This document shows, piece by piece, positions 1 to 8,601 of a stretch of DNA of 64,000 bases. How positions within the stretch are numbered: the stretch's first letter is position 1; the number at the start of each line of letters is the position of its first letter. The DNA is from Phytophthora colocasiae (lineage: Eukaryota > Oomycota > Peronosporomycetes > Peronosporales > Peronosporaceae). The stretch lies in contig JAGKQI010000048.1 of NCBI GenBank assembly GCA_018806915.1, positions 620,001 through 684,000 of the forward strand, written 5' to 3'. The notes below the pieces were generated by a model that saw only the letters and a list, made by a program, of their open reading frames with translations, had not been told where the DNA came from and searched no databases. The position numbers were made by a program, and so were the translations under genes.

Positions 1-1070
1 GATTCACTTGTCGTTCTCTCGGAACGGTCGCTGCGAGATGCGTGTTTCTGTCGTGTTGTCGTTTCAGCCGCCGTTTCCTTGGGGACTTGCTCACGGTCTT
101 CGATAGCCGCTGATGAAAATGTGCCACTGAGACCTGATCTGTCAATTTCCATTACGGAGAGAAAATTGGCATGGCGATCGCGAGCAGGTGTAGTGAGGGT
201 CGAGTTGGAGTGAGTGCGTCCGCTCGCTTCAATATCGTAATGATGTTCTTGATCAACTGGTGTAACGGTTTCACCAAGAGCCGCTGTTGACTTAGGCGGT
301 ACTGGGATTGGGTTGGTCGGCATCATTTCTGTGCGAACATTTTGTTGAGTAAGCTGCGCCACAGGAGAAGCAGATGCTATGCTGGCTGGTGTTGGCTGGG
401 TAAGTGGAATGCTGCTGAAGGCGTCATCGAATGGATCGCTAGGAGAGAGGCTTGGGGTAGGCGAGCGGGGGGTTAAACTTTCAGGTTCCTCACTGGTCAA
501 AGACGGTTGCATTTGCGATGAGTTTGTTGTATCCCCTTCGGCAGATTCAGTCTCGTTATCGTAGCCATCATCACTGACCAACTCGTCTCCGTAGTTACCG
601 TCCGAGCGCACTCCACGAAAAGGGGTGACAGCAAGAGCACTTTCCGTTGAGTCATAGTAATCTAACGGTGCAACGTTGGCCTTCTTTCCAAAAAGCTTGT
701 CCATTTTATCGTAACAAGGACAAAGCGACTCCATCTTTTGCGCCATGGTGCAGATACCATTTTCTTCATCTTGTGCAGTAACCCCAGCACCAGTAGAATC
801 TTCGTAGTCCTTGGCGCGCAGGTACCGATTTTTGTATGTCGTAAAGCGTTCCCGCATCTGCTTTGGCGTCAACACGAACTTACCAGCCGTGCTTTTTGCT
901 AGAGCTTGAGCCATCGCCTTGAATCCGGCCGTCTTAGTCGACTGTTTGCCAACCGATGTTTGCTTGGAGACACCAAAGCATCGAGCAAAGTTGGAAGGGT
1001 TGTCTAGCCAGTTTACGATGGTTAGTAGATGCTCTGTCTTTAGGTGCTGGTTCTTTGTTTGAATTGCCAT
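1..1070 (-). CDS. SANT/Myb-like hypothetical protein, 3' end outside window
   Basis: From the ATG at 1070 the minus strand is open to the window edge (about 356 codons, no stop), so the C-terminus is missing. The first 110 residues hold a compact helical segment with Trp and basic residues (KTEHLLTIVNWLDNPSNFAR near the start, then a stretch with MRERFTTYKNRYLRAKDYED). This resembles the SANT/Myb-like DNA-binding module found in oomycete transposon-linked proteins. The rest is acidic, then rich in Ser, Thr and Pro and probably disordered. I infer a DNA-binding or transposon accessory protein. The exact family is not recognised. No intron signal is needed to keep the frame open. Confidence 0.55.
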   Translation of the reverse strand, partial: MAIQTKNQHLKTEHLLTIVNWLDNPSNFARCFGVSKQTSVGKQSTKTAGFKAMAQALAKSTAGKFVLTPKQMRERFTTYKNRYLRAKDYEDSTGAGVTAQDEENGICTMAQKMESLCPCYDKMDKLFGKKANVAPLDYYDSTESALAVTPFRGVRSDGNYGDELVSDDGYDNETESAEGDTTNSSQMQPSLTSEEPESLTPRSPTPSLSPSDPFDDAFSSIPLTQPTPASIASASPVAQLTQQNVRTEMMPTNPIPVPPKSTAALGETVTPVDQEHHYDIEASGRTHSNSTLTTPARDRHANFLSVMEIDRSGLSGTFSSAAIEDREQVPKETAAETTTRQKHASRSDRSERTTSE

Positions 1071-1902
1071 CTTCACTCCTGGGCGCCAAAATCAGACTAG
1101 CACTTGCGGAGAGTTAGGAGCGGTCAAAGGGAATCCGCCACGGATTTTGGCGGGTACCTCGTCAGATTTCAGCTGGATACCACTGCTGATTTGACCCCAT
1201 TCCCCACAGTGCAAATATGCCCGTATTTTGAAATCCGTTTTTGCGATTTTGAAACCCCCTAATGAGTCAGTTCACGCGTCTGTTTACACAACGTTGTTTA
1301 CGAGCCCTTGTGGAAAGCACAGCTTTGTGCCTACGATCCATCGTTATCCAATTTCTGGTGAAGTTTCTCAAGAGGAGTCTCTATTTTTGTTAACTAACCA
1401 TAAAGTCCTGTAGTTTTTAAATGCTTTAATATCCACACTTGTTGAAAACCTCCAACGTTCCTTCCTCATACTTGTCTAAATATTATTTCCTACAGGATGT
1501 CTTACAAAGGTTAACCCTGCGTGCAACATGCTCAGGGTGAGCTGAGCTTCGCGTGCTGATATAGCACTGCTGGCAGACTTTGAATTCCGTTAAGCAAGCA
1601 TACGTGTGACCAATCGTTTTGCTCGTGTGTACTTGGTGGCAAGACTTTGAGCTTCAACCTGGGCTGCCAAGACACAACTCGTGCCATTGCCTCGTCGATG
1701 GTTGCCCGTCAACATATTGCGCTTTGGATCAAAGTTTGATGGCGCTAGGGGCGGTGGAACATTGCGCGTTGTCCACGTACATGTATCATTCTCGATTGCG
1801 TAGGGCTCATACTCTTCATATTCGTTATCCTTATACAGCGTCGGCACTAAAGAACCGACAAATGATGGTGGTCGTTGACACTGCCAGACCTATACTGTCA
1901 CC
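1071..1902. other. Unassigned stretch with a short inverted repeat
   Basis: No convincing gene. Directly upstream of the SANT-like ORF the sequence GGCGCCAAAATC (about 1082-1093) faces GATTTTGGCG (about 1144-1153), a short imperfect inverted repeat that could be a hairpin or a remnant of a transposon end. Small open frames here (for example 1590-1847 on the minus strand) match nothing I recognise. Confidence 0.3.
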
Positions 1903-2165
1903 TTGGGAAATCTACTATGGCTTCGTCTCGGAGATGACGAGAGATCGGAGCTCGTCTCCGATATGGAGCACGAAGCGAAGACGCTGAACGTTGACGGACC
2001 AAAGAGCTGGTCACGCGCTGCCTTGGATGCGCTGGCGTGTAGCCCCTCCAACATACAGGAAGTACATACCGATACCTTGTGCCTCACGACGGAGCTGTCC
2101 GGTGATAGGAAGCTCAGACGCTTCTTGATAGGAGTACCTGGTGGCTACACCAAGCCGATTGTGCG
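1903..2165 (+). other. Possible truncated coding fragment ending in a repeat
   Basis: A plus-strand frame from about 1903 has protein-like composition (acidic start, then LDALACSPSN and LRRFLIGVPG) and runs straight into the CACCAAG repeat array at 2148. The truncated START-FYVE gene at 4.3 kb ends in the same way. No family is recognised and the frame may be chance. Confidence 0.2.
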
Positions 2166-2265
2166 TTTCACCAAGAGACCCGGATCACGCACTCACCAAC
2201 GATCGGTGTCGTTTCACCAACGATCGGTGTCGTTTCACCAAGGCTTGGTGTCGCTTCACCAAGGC
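2148..2265 (+). repeat. 21-bp-periodic CACCAAG array, locus 1
   Basis: CACCAA cores start at 2148, 2169, 2194, 2215, 2236 and 2257, so the spacings are 21, 25, 21, 21 and 21. Several units also hold the facing motif (CACCAAGGCTTGGTG and CACCAACGATCGGTG), making each unit a near-palindrome. The first two units align closely with the array at 4222-4359, read on the other strand. Confidence 0.8.
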
Positions 2266-2304
2266 AACCGCACCCATTGCCAACTCAATCTTGTACGATG
2301 TTGT

Positions 2305-2390
2305 CTTTGCCTCACTACCATTGACCTTGACATTGACGACGCTATGTCTTTGCCTCACTACCATTGACCTTGACATTGACGACGCTATGT
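2305..2390 (+). repeat. 43-bp tandem repeat, two full copies
   Basis: A 43-bp unit starting CTTTGCCTCACTACC is repeated exactly at 2305-2347 and 2348-2390. A decayed third start follows at 2391. It lies between the CACCAAG array and the transposase remnant. Confidence 0.85.
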
Positions 2391-2536
2391 TTCTGCTTCA
2401 CTAAACGTCTCTCCCACATCTCCTGCGCTGCAAGTTGCTTCCACTCGCCATTTCAGATTTTGCCGTCTTCTGTGCAAGTGGAAGCGGAACCCGGGCGTGG
2501 CGTTTGCAGCAGCTTGCTCGACGCGCAGCGGGGAGA

Positions 2537-3484
2537 ATGGAGCAACACAACTGTGATCCAGGTGCTGAGGATGGTTCTGCTGACGAGCACGACTACACCT
2601 GGACGGAGATTTGGCGGTCACACGCAGAGCTTGCTGAACGAGACGAGTTCCTCACGTCGCTGCCTCACTTTATACGCAGAAAGAACAATCGTGTCCCGTG
2701 CTCACTGGACCACGACGCAGCCGGCCACTCTCAATTGGCCTTAACGCCTCACGACATGCACTCAGTGCTTACCGAGTGTCGCTCGCAGCGTTGCGCTGAG
2801 GCTGGAGATGCAGTGTGCTGGTGTCGCTACAAGGTGAACTCGTGCGACAGCAGCACATGGACTGTTGTCTTCCAGCAAGGAGAGCATGTAATGCCAGATC
2901 CAAACGTGTTGACCCCACAGTGACCGGGGCTCACGGAGGAAATGAAAAACTACATCGTGCGTCAGCTTACAGACGTCCCAACTACGATCTCCTACCGCCT
3001 ATACAGCGTCATCGCGTCCAAAGTAAAGCATGGCGAGATGCGTGGGCCACCACCACGGCAGCATCACGTGGATAACTTCGTTCTTGGGTGGAAGAAAAGC
3101 AATCCAGCCGATGAAATGGCGCGAGCGCTTGAGATGTGCAACCAGTACCTGTACGATCAAGTTGGAATGGATGCTCAAGACCCGACCGCCACCGTGATCT
3201 TGTGCGATTCTGTGGTAAAGGACGGCGGGCGCATCGCTTCAGTTGGCAACGGGAGCGAATCGACCCCGTTCCGAGTGGGCACGACCTGCTACAAGTTTCT
3301 TCACGACTACGTCAATGTCCAGCTGTCTCCCGACTCCACAACGATACTCCATGTCGACACGACATTCAAAATCGTGAGGCAATGCTACCCTGCGATGGTG
3401 ATCGGGTATTCTGACAAAGGTGGACACTTTTTCCCGTTAGCGTATTTCAGTATCTCGCGTCGGCGAGACGAGAATATTACCTGA
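2537..3484 (+). pseudogene. Mutator-like (MULE) transposase remnant
   Basis: Reading from the ATG at 2537, one frame encodes an N-terminal region and then the first part of a MULE transposase catalytic domain. The recognisable part is ILHVDTTFKI followed by YPAMVIGYSD and FFPLAYFSIS near the 3' end. The Asp of HVDTTF is the expected first catalytic acid and the remaining acids are missing. The frame holds an in-frame TGA at 2921-2923 (compatible with CGA to TGA) and stops at 3482-3484, well short of a full transposase of typically 500-800 aa. It is a truncated, non-functional copy. A separate, better preserved MULE transposase of similar type begins at 62828. Confidence 0.65.
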
Positions 3485-4221
3485 TGCCTGCATTTCCAAG
3501 TGCTGCGTTGTGTGAGTCTGTGATTGTCGAAGAAGCGTTGGACAGCGACCCAACTCCAGCTGCGTCGGATCTTGAGGCAGTATCTACTTCCAACGTGGCA
3601 TGTCCGCCTTCTGGTGTTGGCGATGAATAAAATTGTCGGGTGCAGAAGCCGTGAACCGTAGTAGTGGTGTCGGCGCCCGAAACACAGGTGACGACGACGG
3701 TGACTTCTCCGGCAATCAGGCTGGTGGTGCTGCTTTCGGTTCACCGGGCAATGACGTGGTTCAGCACGCCGATACTAGTGCCCACCCGCCACAACTCTCC
3801 CAAGATACTTGTTGTACCGCCACCACATGCGAAGCTCAGCCTGCACGCCACGCCGCGCCAAACCGAGCCACCCGTCCAGGAGAAGCTAGTGGACCCGTGA
3901 CGGATCCATCAAGCTGCTAAGGATCAAACCCCTCGGTACGCCGCCGATCGGCTCGTCGTCGCCGTCCAACCGCTCGAGCGGTAGAATCTCGCGAGCAAGC
4001 CCAGAAGCGTCCTCGCCCGTAGACTTGCCGAAGTCGCTAAATCCCATAGTCCTGTTCCGATGATACCGGCATCTACGAAAGACGCAGAACTCTGCAGCAT
4101 TGGCAGTGCAGACTCATGGTGCAGGCGACAAACAGATATTAGCGGTTAGGAGAGCTAAATATTTATTCAAGGGATTTTGGTTCACGCACGTGTTTGCACG
4201 CCGTGAACAGCACTCTAACCC
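3485..4221. other. No gene recognised
   Basis: Only short Pro/Ser/Thr-rich frames are open here, for example 3484-3630 and 3664-3900 on the plus strand and a 53-codon minus-strand frame at 3886-4047. None shows a domain. They may be decayed flanks of the transposase remnant. Confidence 0.3.
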
Positions 4222-4360
4222 TTGGTAACGCGTACAACTTCTTTGGTGCCGCAGTATTTAATTCTTGGTGATGCCTACATTTTTTTGGGTGTGGTAATCC
4301 CCACCAAATTCTTGGTGATATGTGCGGATCTCTTGGTGAAATGTGCATTCGGCTTGGTGT
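4222..4360 (-). repeat. 21-bp-periodic CACCAAG array, locus 2
   Basis: On the plus strand TTGGTG/A cores start at 4222, 4243, 4265, 4312, 4333 and 4354, a 21-22 bp period with one decayed unit near 4288. Read on the minus strand, the start (CACCAAGCCGAATGCAC then TTTCACCAAGAGATCCG) aligns closely with the start of locus 1. The array replaces the C-terminal end of the START-FYVE gene. Confidence 0.8.
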
Positions 4361-5411
4361 CACAGCAAAACCCTCTCTTGATAGAGCACGACATACACAG
4401 ATCTCCCATACAAATGCGACACTTTGAGCTGAACAGCCCACCAGCCTTCGATCGGCAGGTCACACACACGTGTGGAGGTGTATGCAGCTTAGGAGGAGTG
4501 TTTCCTAGACGTCGCTCTTCGCGCTTTTGCTGCAACATCCACGTGAGCTTCTTCATCTGGCCGCAATAAGCGTAACGCAACGGCGCCAGCATGTGAGCAG
4601 CGGTAGAAGTTCTACTAGAACGCACTAGGATGGAGCGTGGGATGGCACCTCCCGGGTCGATCGTGCCGGACGAGTAGTGTTCTACCACGTCGGGGCTGGT
4701 TTGGCGAAAGAAGCTGCACATGGACAATCGACCACGCACTTTGTGTGGACGATTGATCGTCTGTGGGAAATGCACTGAGTGCATCAGGTGATAGCCGATA
4801 CGGTCGCCTCTCGGTCCGAGCTGCACCATACCCGTGGCCTCCATGTACACGTAGTCTCGGTTCTTAACGAGTCCAGACTTGTGCAGCGGTAGATCCATCT
4901 CCATCCACTTGATAACCAACGAGCAGAACGGGTCGTCCATAGTAGGCTCTACAATGGTCGCGAGCACAGCAGCGCTGCTCACGTCGTCTACGTACGAAGA
5001 CTTAATGCGCATGAGCTCCAGGGACGGATTCACGGCACCGAACATGACGTCTTCAAGGTCACCGACAAGAGTGCCAGCACTGAACATGACTGGAAGTTCC
5101 GAGACGAGATAGTCAACTTCTTCATCTTCGGTATTGGTACGACTGGTTTCATTTAAGTTGCTGGGATGTTTCCGAACGCGACGTGTCATGTCCCGTTGAG
5201 AGCGTTCAGCATAGACTCGAAGTGCTTCCTTGGTCTTAACGACCTTCCAACGCCGGTCATCCACTTTATCAAGGCCGATAACTGAGTGCGCTAAGTATTG
5301 ACGTAGGTTATCCGACACGAAAGTCTGTGCCAATGCTTCGAGTTGAGACCGGTCGCCCATAGTGAGAGCCACGTTGTCAAACGGACTTGTAGTAAAGCGC
5401 TCGTGCTTCAT
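4275..5411 (-). CDS. START-FYVE-like protein, truncated in the zinc finger
   Basis: About 378 residues from the preferred ATG at 5411 (MKHERFTTSPF), which aligns with the conserved MKGRFIVNPF start of its neighbours. The frame stays open upstream to 5540. The START-like lipid-binding domain occupies roughly residues 45-240 and contains the family motifs SYVDDVSSAAVL, VIKWMEMDLPLH, LVKNRDYVYMEATG and HSVHFPQT. The FYVE-like finger begins with CVTC and CRICMGDLCMSC, but the last Cys pair is absent because the frame runs into the CACCAAG array, which supplies the final 27 or so residues. The family likely acts as a membrane-lipid adaptor on endosomes. This copy has lost a complete finger and may not bind phosphoinositide. 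Confidence 0.75.
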   Translation of the reverse strand: MKHERFTTSPFDNVALTMGDRSQLEALAQTFVSDNLRQYLAHSVIGLDKVDDRRWKVVKTKEALRVYAERSQRDMTRRVRKHPSNLNETSRTNTEDEEVDYLVSELPVMFSAGTLVGDLEDVMFGAVNPSLELMRIKSSYVDDVSSAAVLATIVEPTMDDPFCSLVIKWMEMDLPLHKSGLVKNRDYVYMEATGMVQLGPRGDRIGYHLMHSVHFPQTINRPHKVRGRLSMCSFFRQTSPDVVEHYSSGTIDPGGAIPRSILVRSSRTSTAAHMLAPLRYAYCGQMKKLTWMLQQKREERRLGNTPPKLHTPPHVCVTCRSKAGGLFSSKCRICMGDLCMSCSIKRGFCCDTKPNAHFTKRSAHITKNLVGITTPKKM

Positions 5412-5540
5412 TGTCATGAAATTGACCGTTTGAGCTGCAGCAGGACGATTCGCTAATGGTTGGTACGGTGATCGTGTGGCCGTAGGAGCAGCGTTGAAGA
5501 GGACTTGGAACTTCTCTCGCGTTACGTTCGGGCTGGTCAA

Positions 5541-6683
5541 GCGCGGGCGATACTGGGTAAAGTGTGAGGAGAATGCACTTATCTTTGATGCTGGTCACTT
5601 AGCTCAGCGTCAGTGGAGGAAAACGGGTCACTTGCTTCAGCTTCAAGGATGATGTGGTCGACTGTCTCGGGTCCAGCTGGTAAAACATCTCAGAAAGTGG
5701 AGATCCGTGTCGGTAGGCGAAGAGATCCATTGGCGCCGCGATCGAGATCACAGTCAATGGCTCGAAGTAATGCAACGGCATGTGCGCCATGTTGGCCGCA
5801 AACTCGTTTCAATCGCAATTCTATTCGACTGATGAGTCCGTCCTTGATTTGCATGAACTTTTGTTCTTCATGTTCAGAATGGCGAAAACGGGCAACGGCA
5901 TACGAAAATCAAGTATAAACTGGCTAGTAAGCATTTCGGTGGGGTGTATTTTTTTGCAACCGTCCTGCGGAACTTCCAGATGGCAAATGTAAATGAGCGA
6001 TCGCCAACGGAAAACTTATCATATCTACCTGGGAGAAGGTAGCTTTGACAAGTATTGTGACGTCGCGGCGTGGCTACTACCATATAATAGCACGATTACT
6101 CGTTGTAGCTCTGAAGTTCATGGATAGCATCTGGACGGTGCTCTCAAGCCAGCATGAAGGTGTGTCACCGGAATACAACATAAGTGCTCTCTGGCTTCAA
6201 CAATAGTAGATCTTGCGGATCGCTTAAAACCTTTAGATCGCAACGGTGGTGCCGTTGGCAAAAGCTGAAGCAGATTACGAAAATGGTATAGTTATATTCC
6301 TTCACTACTTCATGCTCGCGATGGCAGCGTTGTCTAGGGTCTGAGCAAGCGTACTGAAAGCAAAGGGATCGTACGCTTCGCCTGGACAGAAGGTCATGCA
6401 TGTTTCCCGCAGCGGACACCTCTTCTCAACGCTTATGGCGCACCCACAATGCCAAGTAACCAGGAACGTTGCACGCATGAGCGGAAGTTGTCACGCACTC
6501 GTAGATAGCGAACCTATTCTTTAGTCGCATCAGTCAAGTTGACCACCACCAAAAAAAGAGATGGTTGGCTATGCAGCGTCTGCAAGTGGCAGTACCCACA
6601 CAGTGTCTGGTTAACACAGCTGCGAACGGAATAAATGGTGTATACTATCGTACTTCAATCTGGCCTCTGCTCCGGTCTCTTCT
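5541..6683. other. Spacer with an unassigned minus-strand fragment
   Basis: No complete gene. On the minus strand about 5870-5600 encodes a protein-like stretch (FMQIKDGLISRIELRLKRVC, then a segment resembling a degenerate EF-hand loop) broken by a stop and a frame change. It could be a decayed gene end. 5900-6680 shows nothing I recognise. Confidence 0.25.
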
Positions 6684-7841
6684 TCAACTACTGCTACTGG
6701 TCTCAGCACTGGTCTCAGATTCGGACGTGGCGGACGAAGTGTGGCGGTTGGTCGGGTAATTCTCTAGGATCTGCGCTCGCGCAGCTTCAGTCGCGTCCGA
6801 TTTGTTCGCTTCTGCTAGACAAAGCCCGCAAAAGGTGACTTTCCTCTTGGCCAGCAGCATATCCGGCGTCACGAAGCTGATCTTTTTGTGGATCTTGCAG
6901 CTGTGGCACACGTAGCTGAAGCAGAGCTTGCAGGTTGCGTCCGTCTTGCCAAAGTCACCGAGTTTCCGGCCTGTGATCGCCGCTCGGCACGTCACACACT
7001 GCACCTTTTTGTTTGGAGTACCAAGTAGTCGAGATTCCTTGTATTTCTTCTCCAGCATCCATGCCAACTTCTTCATCTGTCCACAGTGAGTGTATTTCAG
7101 CGTAGACAAGAACGTATTGGCCATATTCGGGATCACAAGATGGCGCACGAGGCCTCCTGCAGGGTCCATGATCCCCGTCACAAAGATCTCCGTCGTATCG
7201 GGAGAAATCTGACGAAAGAAACCACAGATCGATAGGTTTCCACGAATCCGGTGTGGCAATTCATGCGTTTGTGGGAAGTTGATGGAATGTAGTAAGTGAT
7301 AACCGACGCGTTCGCCGGTTGGCAGCTCGATGATGTCCGTAGCTTCCGCGTAGATATAGTCGCGGTTTTTAACGAGGTTAGTCGTGTGTAGTGGGATGTC
7401 CAGCTCCATCCACTTGACCACGAGGGACTTGAACGGTTCGTCCATCGTCGGTTCCTCCACATTGGCCAAAACTGCAGCACCACTTAAGTCATCGACGTAT
7501 GACGCCTTGATCCTCATCACTTCCAGCGTCGGGTTGACTACCCCAAACATCAAGTCTTCCAGTTGACCACAGGTTGTACCAACACACAGCAACGACGGTA
7601 GATCCTGGTTGTCCTGGTTACTTCCAGGACCGGGTTTCTCCATATAAACTCTCGCAGTTTCACGAGACTTGACCAGTTTCCAGCGGTGCAAGTCCACCTT
7701 GTTACTGTCGTGCTTAAGATACGACGTGTATCGCTCCAGACCGGCTTTCACTAAGGAACTGACCAGGTCATGCAACTGACTTTGATCCGACGGGGTTAGA
7801 GGTACTGTTGGAAACGGGTTCACGACGAATCGGCCCTTCAT
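6684..7841 (-). CDS. START domain plus FYVE-like zinc finger protein
   Basis: 385 residues from the ATG at 7841 (MKGRFVVNPFPTVPLTP). The frame is open to 8102, but its upstream part is not conserved and reaches the gypsy LTR, so the internal start is preferred. The START-like domain (about residues 45-235) has SYVDDLSGAAVL, VVKWMELDIPLH, LVKNRDYIYAEATD and HSINFPQTHELP. CGQMKKLAWMLEKKY links to a finger with four CxxC pairs: CVTC, CKLC, VCHSC and FCGLC. The classical FYVE (R/K)(R/K)HHCR motif is replaced by DATCKLC, so phosphoinositide binding is uncertain. The tail is Ser/Thr-rich. Like its neighbours it is intronless and on the minus strand. The outer gypsy element sits 251 bp upstream. Confidence 0.85.
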   Translation of the reverse strand: MKGRFVVNPFPTVPLTPSDQSQLHDLVSSLVKAGLERYTSYLKHDSNKVDLHRWKLVKSRETARVYMEKPGPGSNQDNQDLPSLLCVGTTCGQLEDLMFGVVNPTLEVMRIKASYVDDLSGAAVLANVEEPTMDEPFKSLVVKWMELDIPLHTTNLVKNRDYIYAEATDIIELPTGERVGYHLLHSINFPQTHELPHRIRGNLSICGFFRQISPDTTEIFVTGIMDPAGGLVRHLVIPNMANTFLSTLKYTHCGQMKKLAWMLEKKYKESRLLGTPNKKVQCVTCRAAITGRKLGDFGKTDATCKLCFSYVCHSCKIHKKISFVTPDMLLAKRKVTFCGLCLAEANKSDATEAARAQILENYPTNRHTSSATSESETSAETSSSS

Positions 7842-7878
7842 ACTCAATAATTTTCTTGCTCGAAAGGAGGGAAGATGA

Positions 7879-7885
7879 AGAATGA
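7879..7885 (-). promoter_or_regulatory. Initiator-like element of START-FYVE gene
   Basis: TCATTCT followed by TCATCTTCC on the minus strand, 38 nt upstream of the ATG at 7841. It fits the oomycete core promoter (Inr TCATTYY plus a flanking T-rich element) and supports the chosen start. Confidence 0.5.
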
Positions 7886-8092
7886 AGGCATTCGATGACG
7901 GGCAAGACTCTTTTGAGTAAGTGCTGACACGTTCGAAAACCCTACATTGACTGTCGCACAAACTGACCCTTGCGATGAAGTGTGGAGAGTGGAAGCACTG
8001 ACTTTGTGGCATGTACGCCACGAACCATTGACACTCTCCGCACTGCACCGCATTTGAGGCCGGTGATTTTATGGATTTTTGTTCAGCGACAG

Positions 8093-8375
8093 TGTCACGC
8101 ACCTCCCTTGTCGGGGTCGGTACCTGTGGCTGTTAGATGAGTACGGTCCTGGGCGGGGTCTAGAGTAGAGTAGGAAGAGAAAGGTGTAAGTCTTCAGGTA
8201 AATGTAATAAACGTAGATTTCTTGTTCTTGTTCTTCACTTGACTAGGGAAATTCGTAGCTAAATAGAGAAAAATGAAAAGCGCAGCATGGTACCACGCCC
8301 TTGGGGGTGACACCTCGCCTCTTACCCTCACCGGGCACCGCCGGCATGCCCTCCGTCCTTGCAGTCCCTCTTCGC
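8093..8375 (-). repeat. 3' LTR of outer gypsy element, distal part
   Basis: Nearly identical to 40814 onward for about 283 bp (one clear difference, CGTAGC against CGTAAC), after which the hAT element interrupts it. The remainder resumes at 12701. Confidence 0.9.
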
Positions 8376-8601
8376 GATGGCAATAAAAACTTTTAAAAGT
8401 TTTTATCGAAAATAAAAAAGTTGAAAAAAAGTTTTTATTCTTTTTTCATTTAAGTGCGATTTGACGTATCTGTAAATTTGTATAGCCAAAAAGGATCATA
8501 TTACAAGGCACAGCGCTCTATTCAGTCGTATTGTGTAGTACAATGCTGAGTAAACAGATCTCGTCTCGCTTAGATCACAAGGCTAGTGCAGAATCTTCAA
8601 T

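Noticed and set aside
2148..4360. CRISPR array reading of the 21-bp repeats
   Set aside because: Units abut with a fixed 21-bp period and no unique spacers, no cas genes are present, and the genome is eukaryotic.
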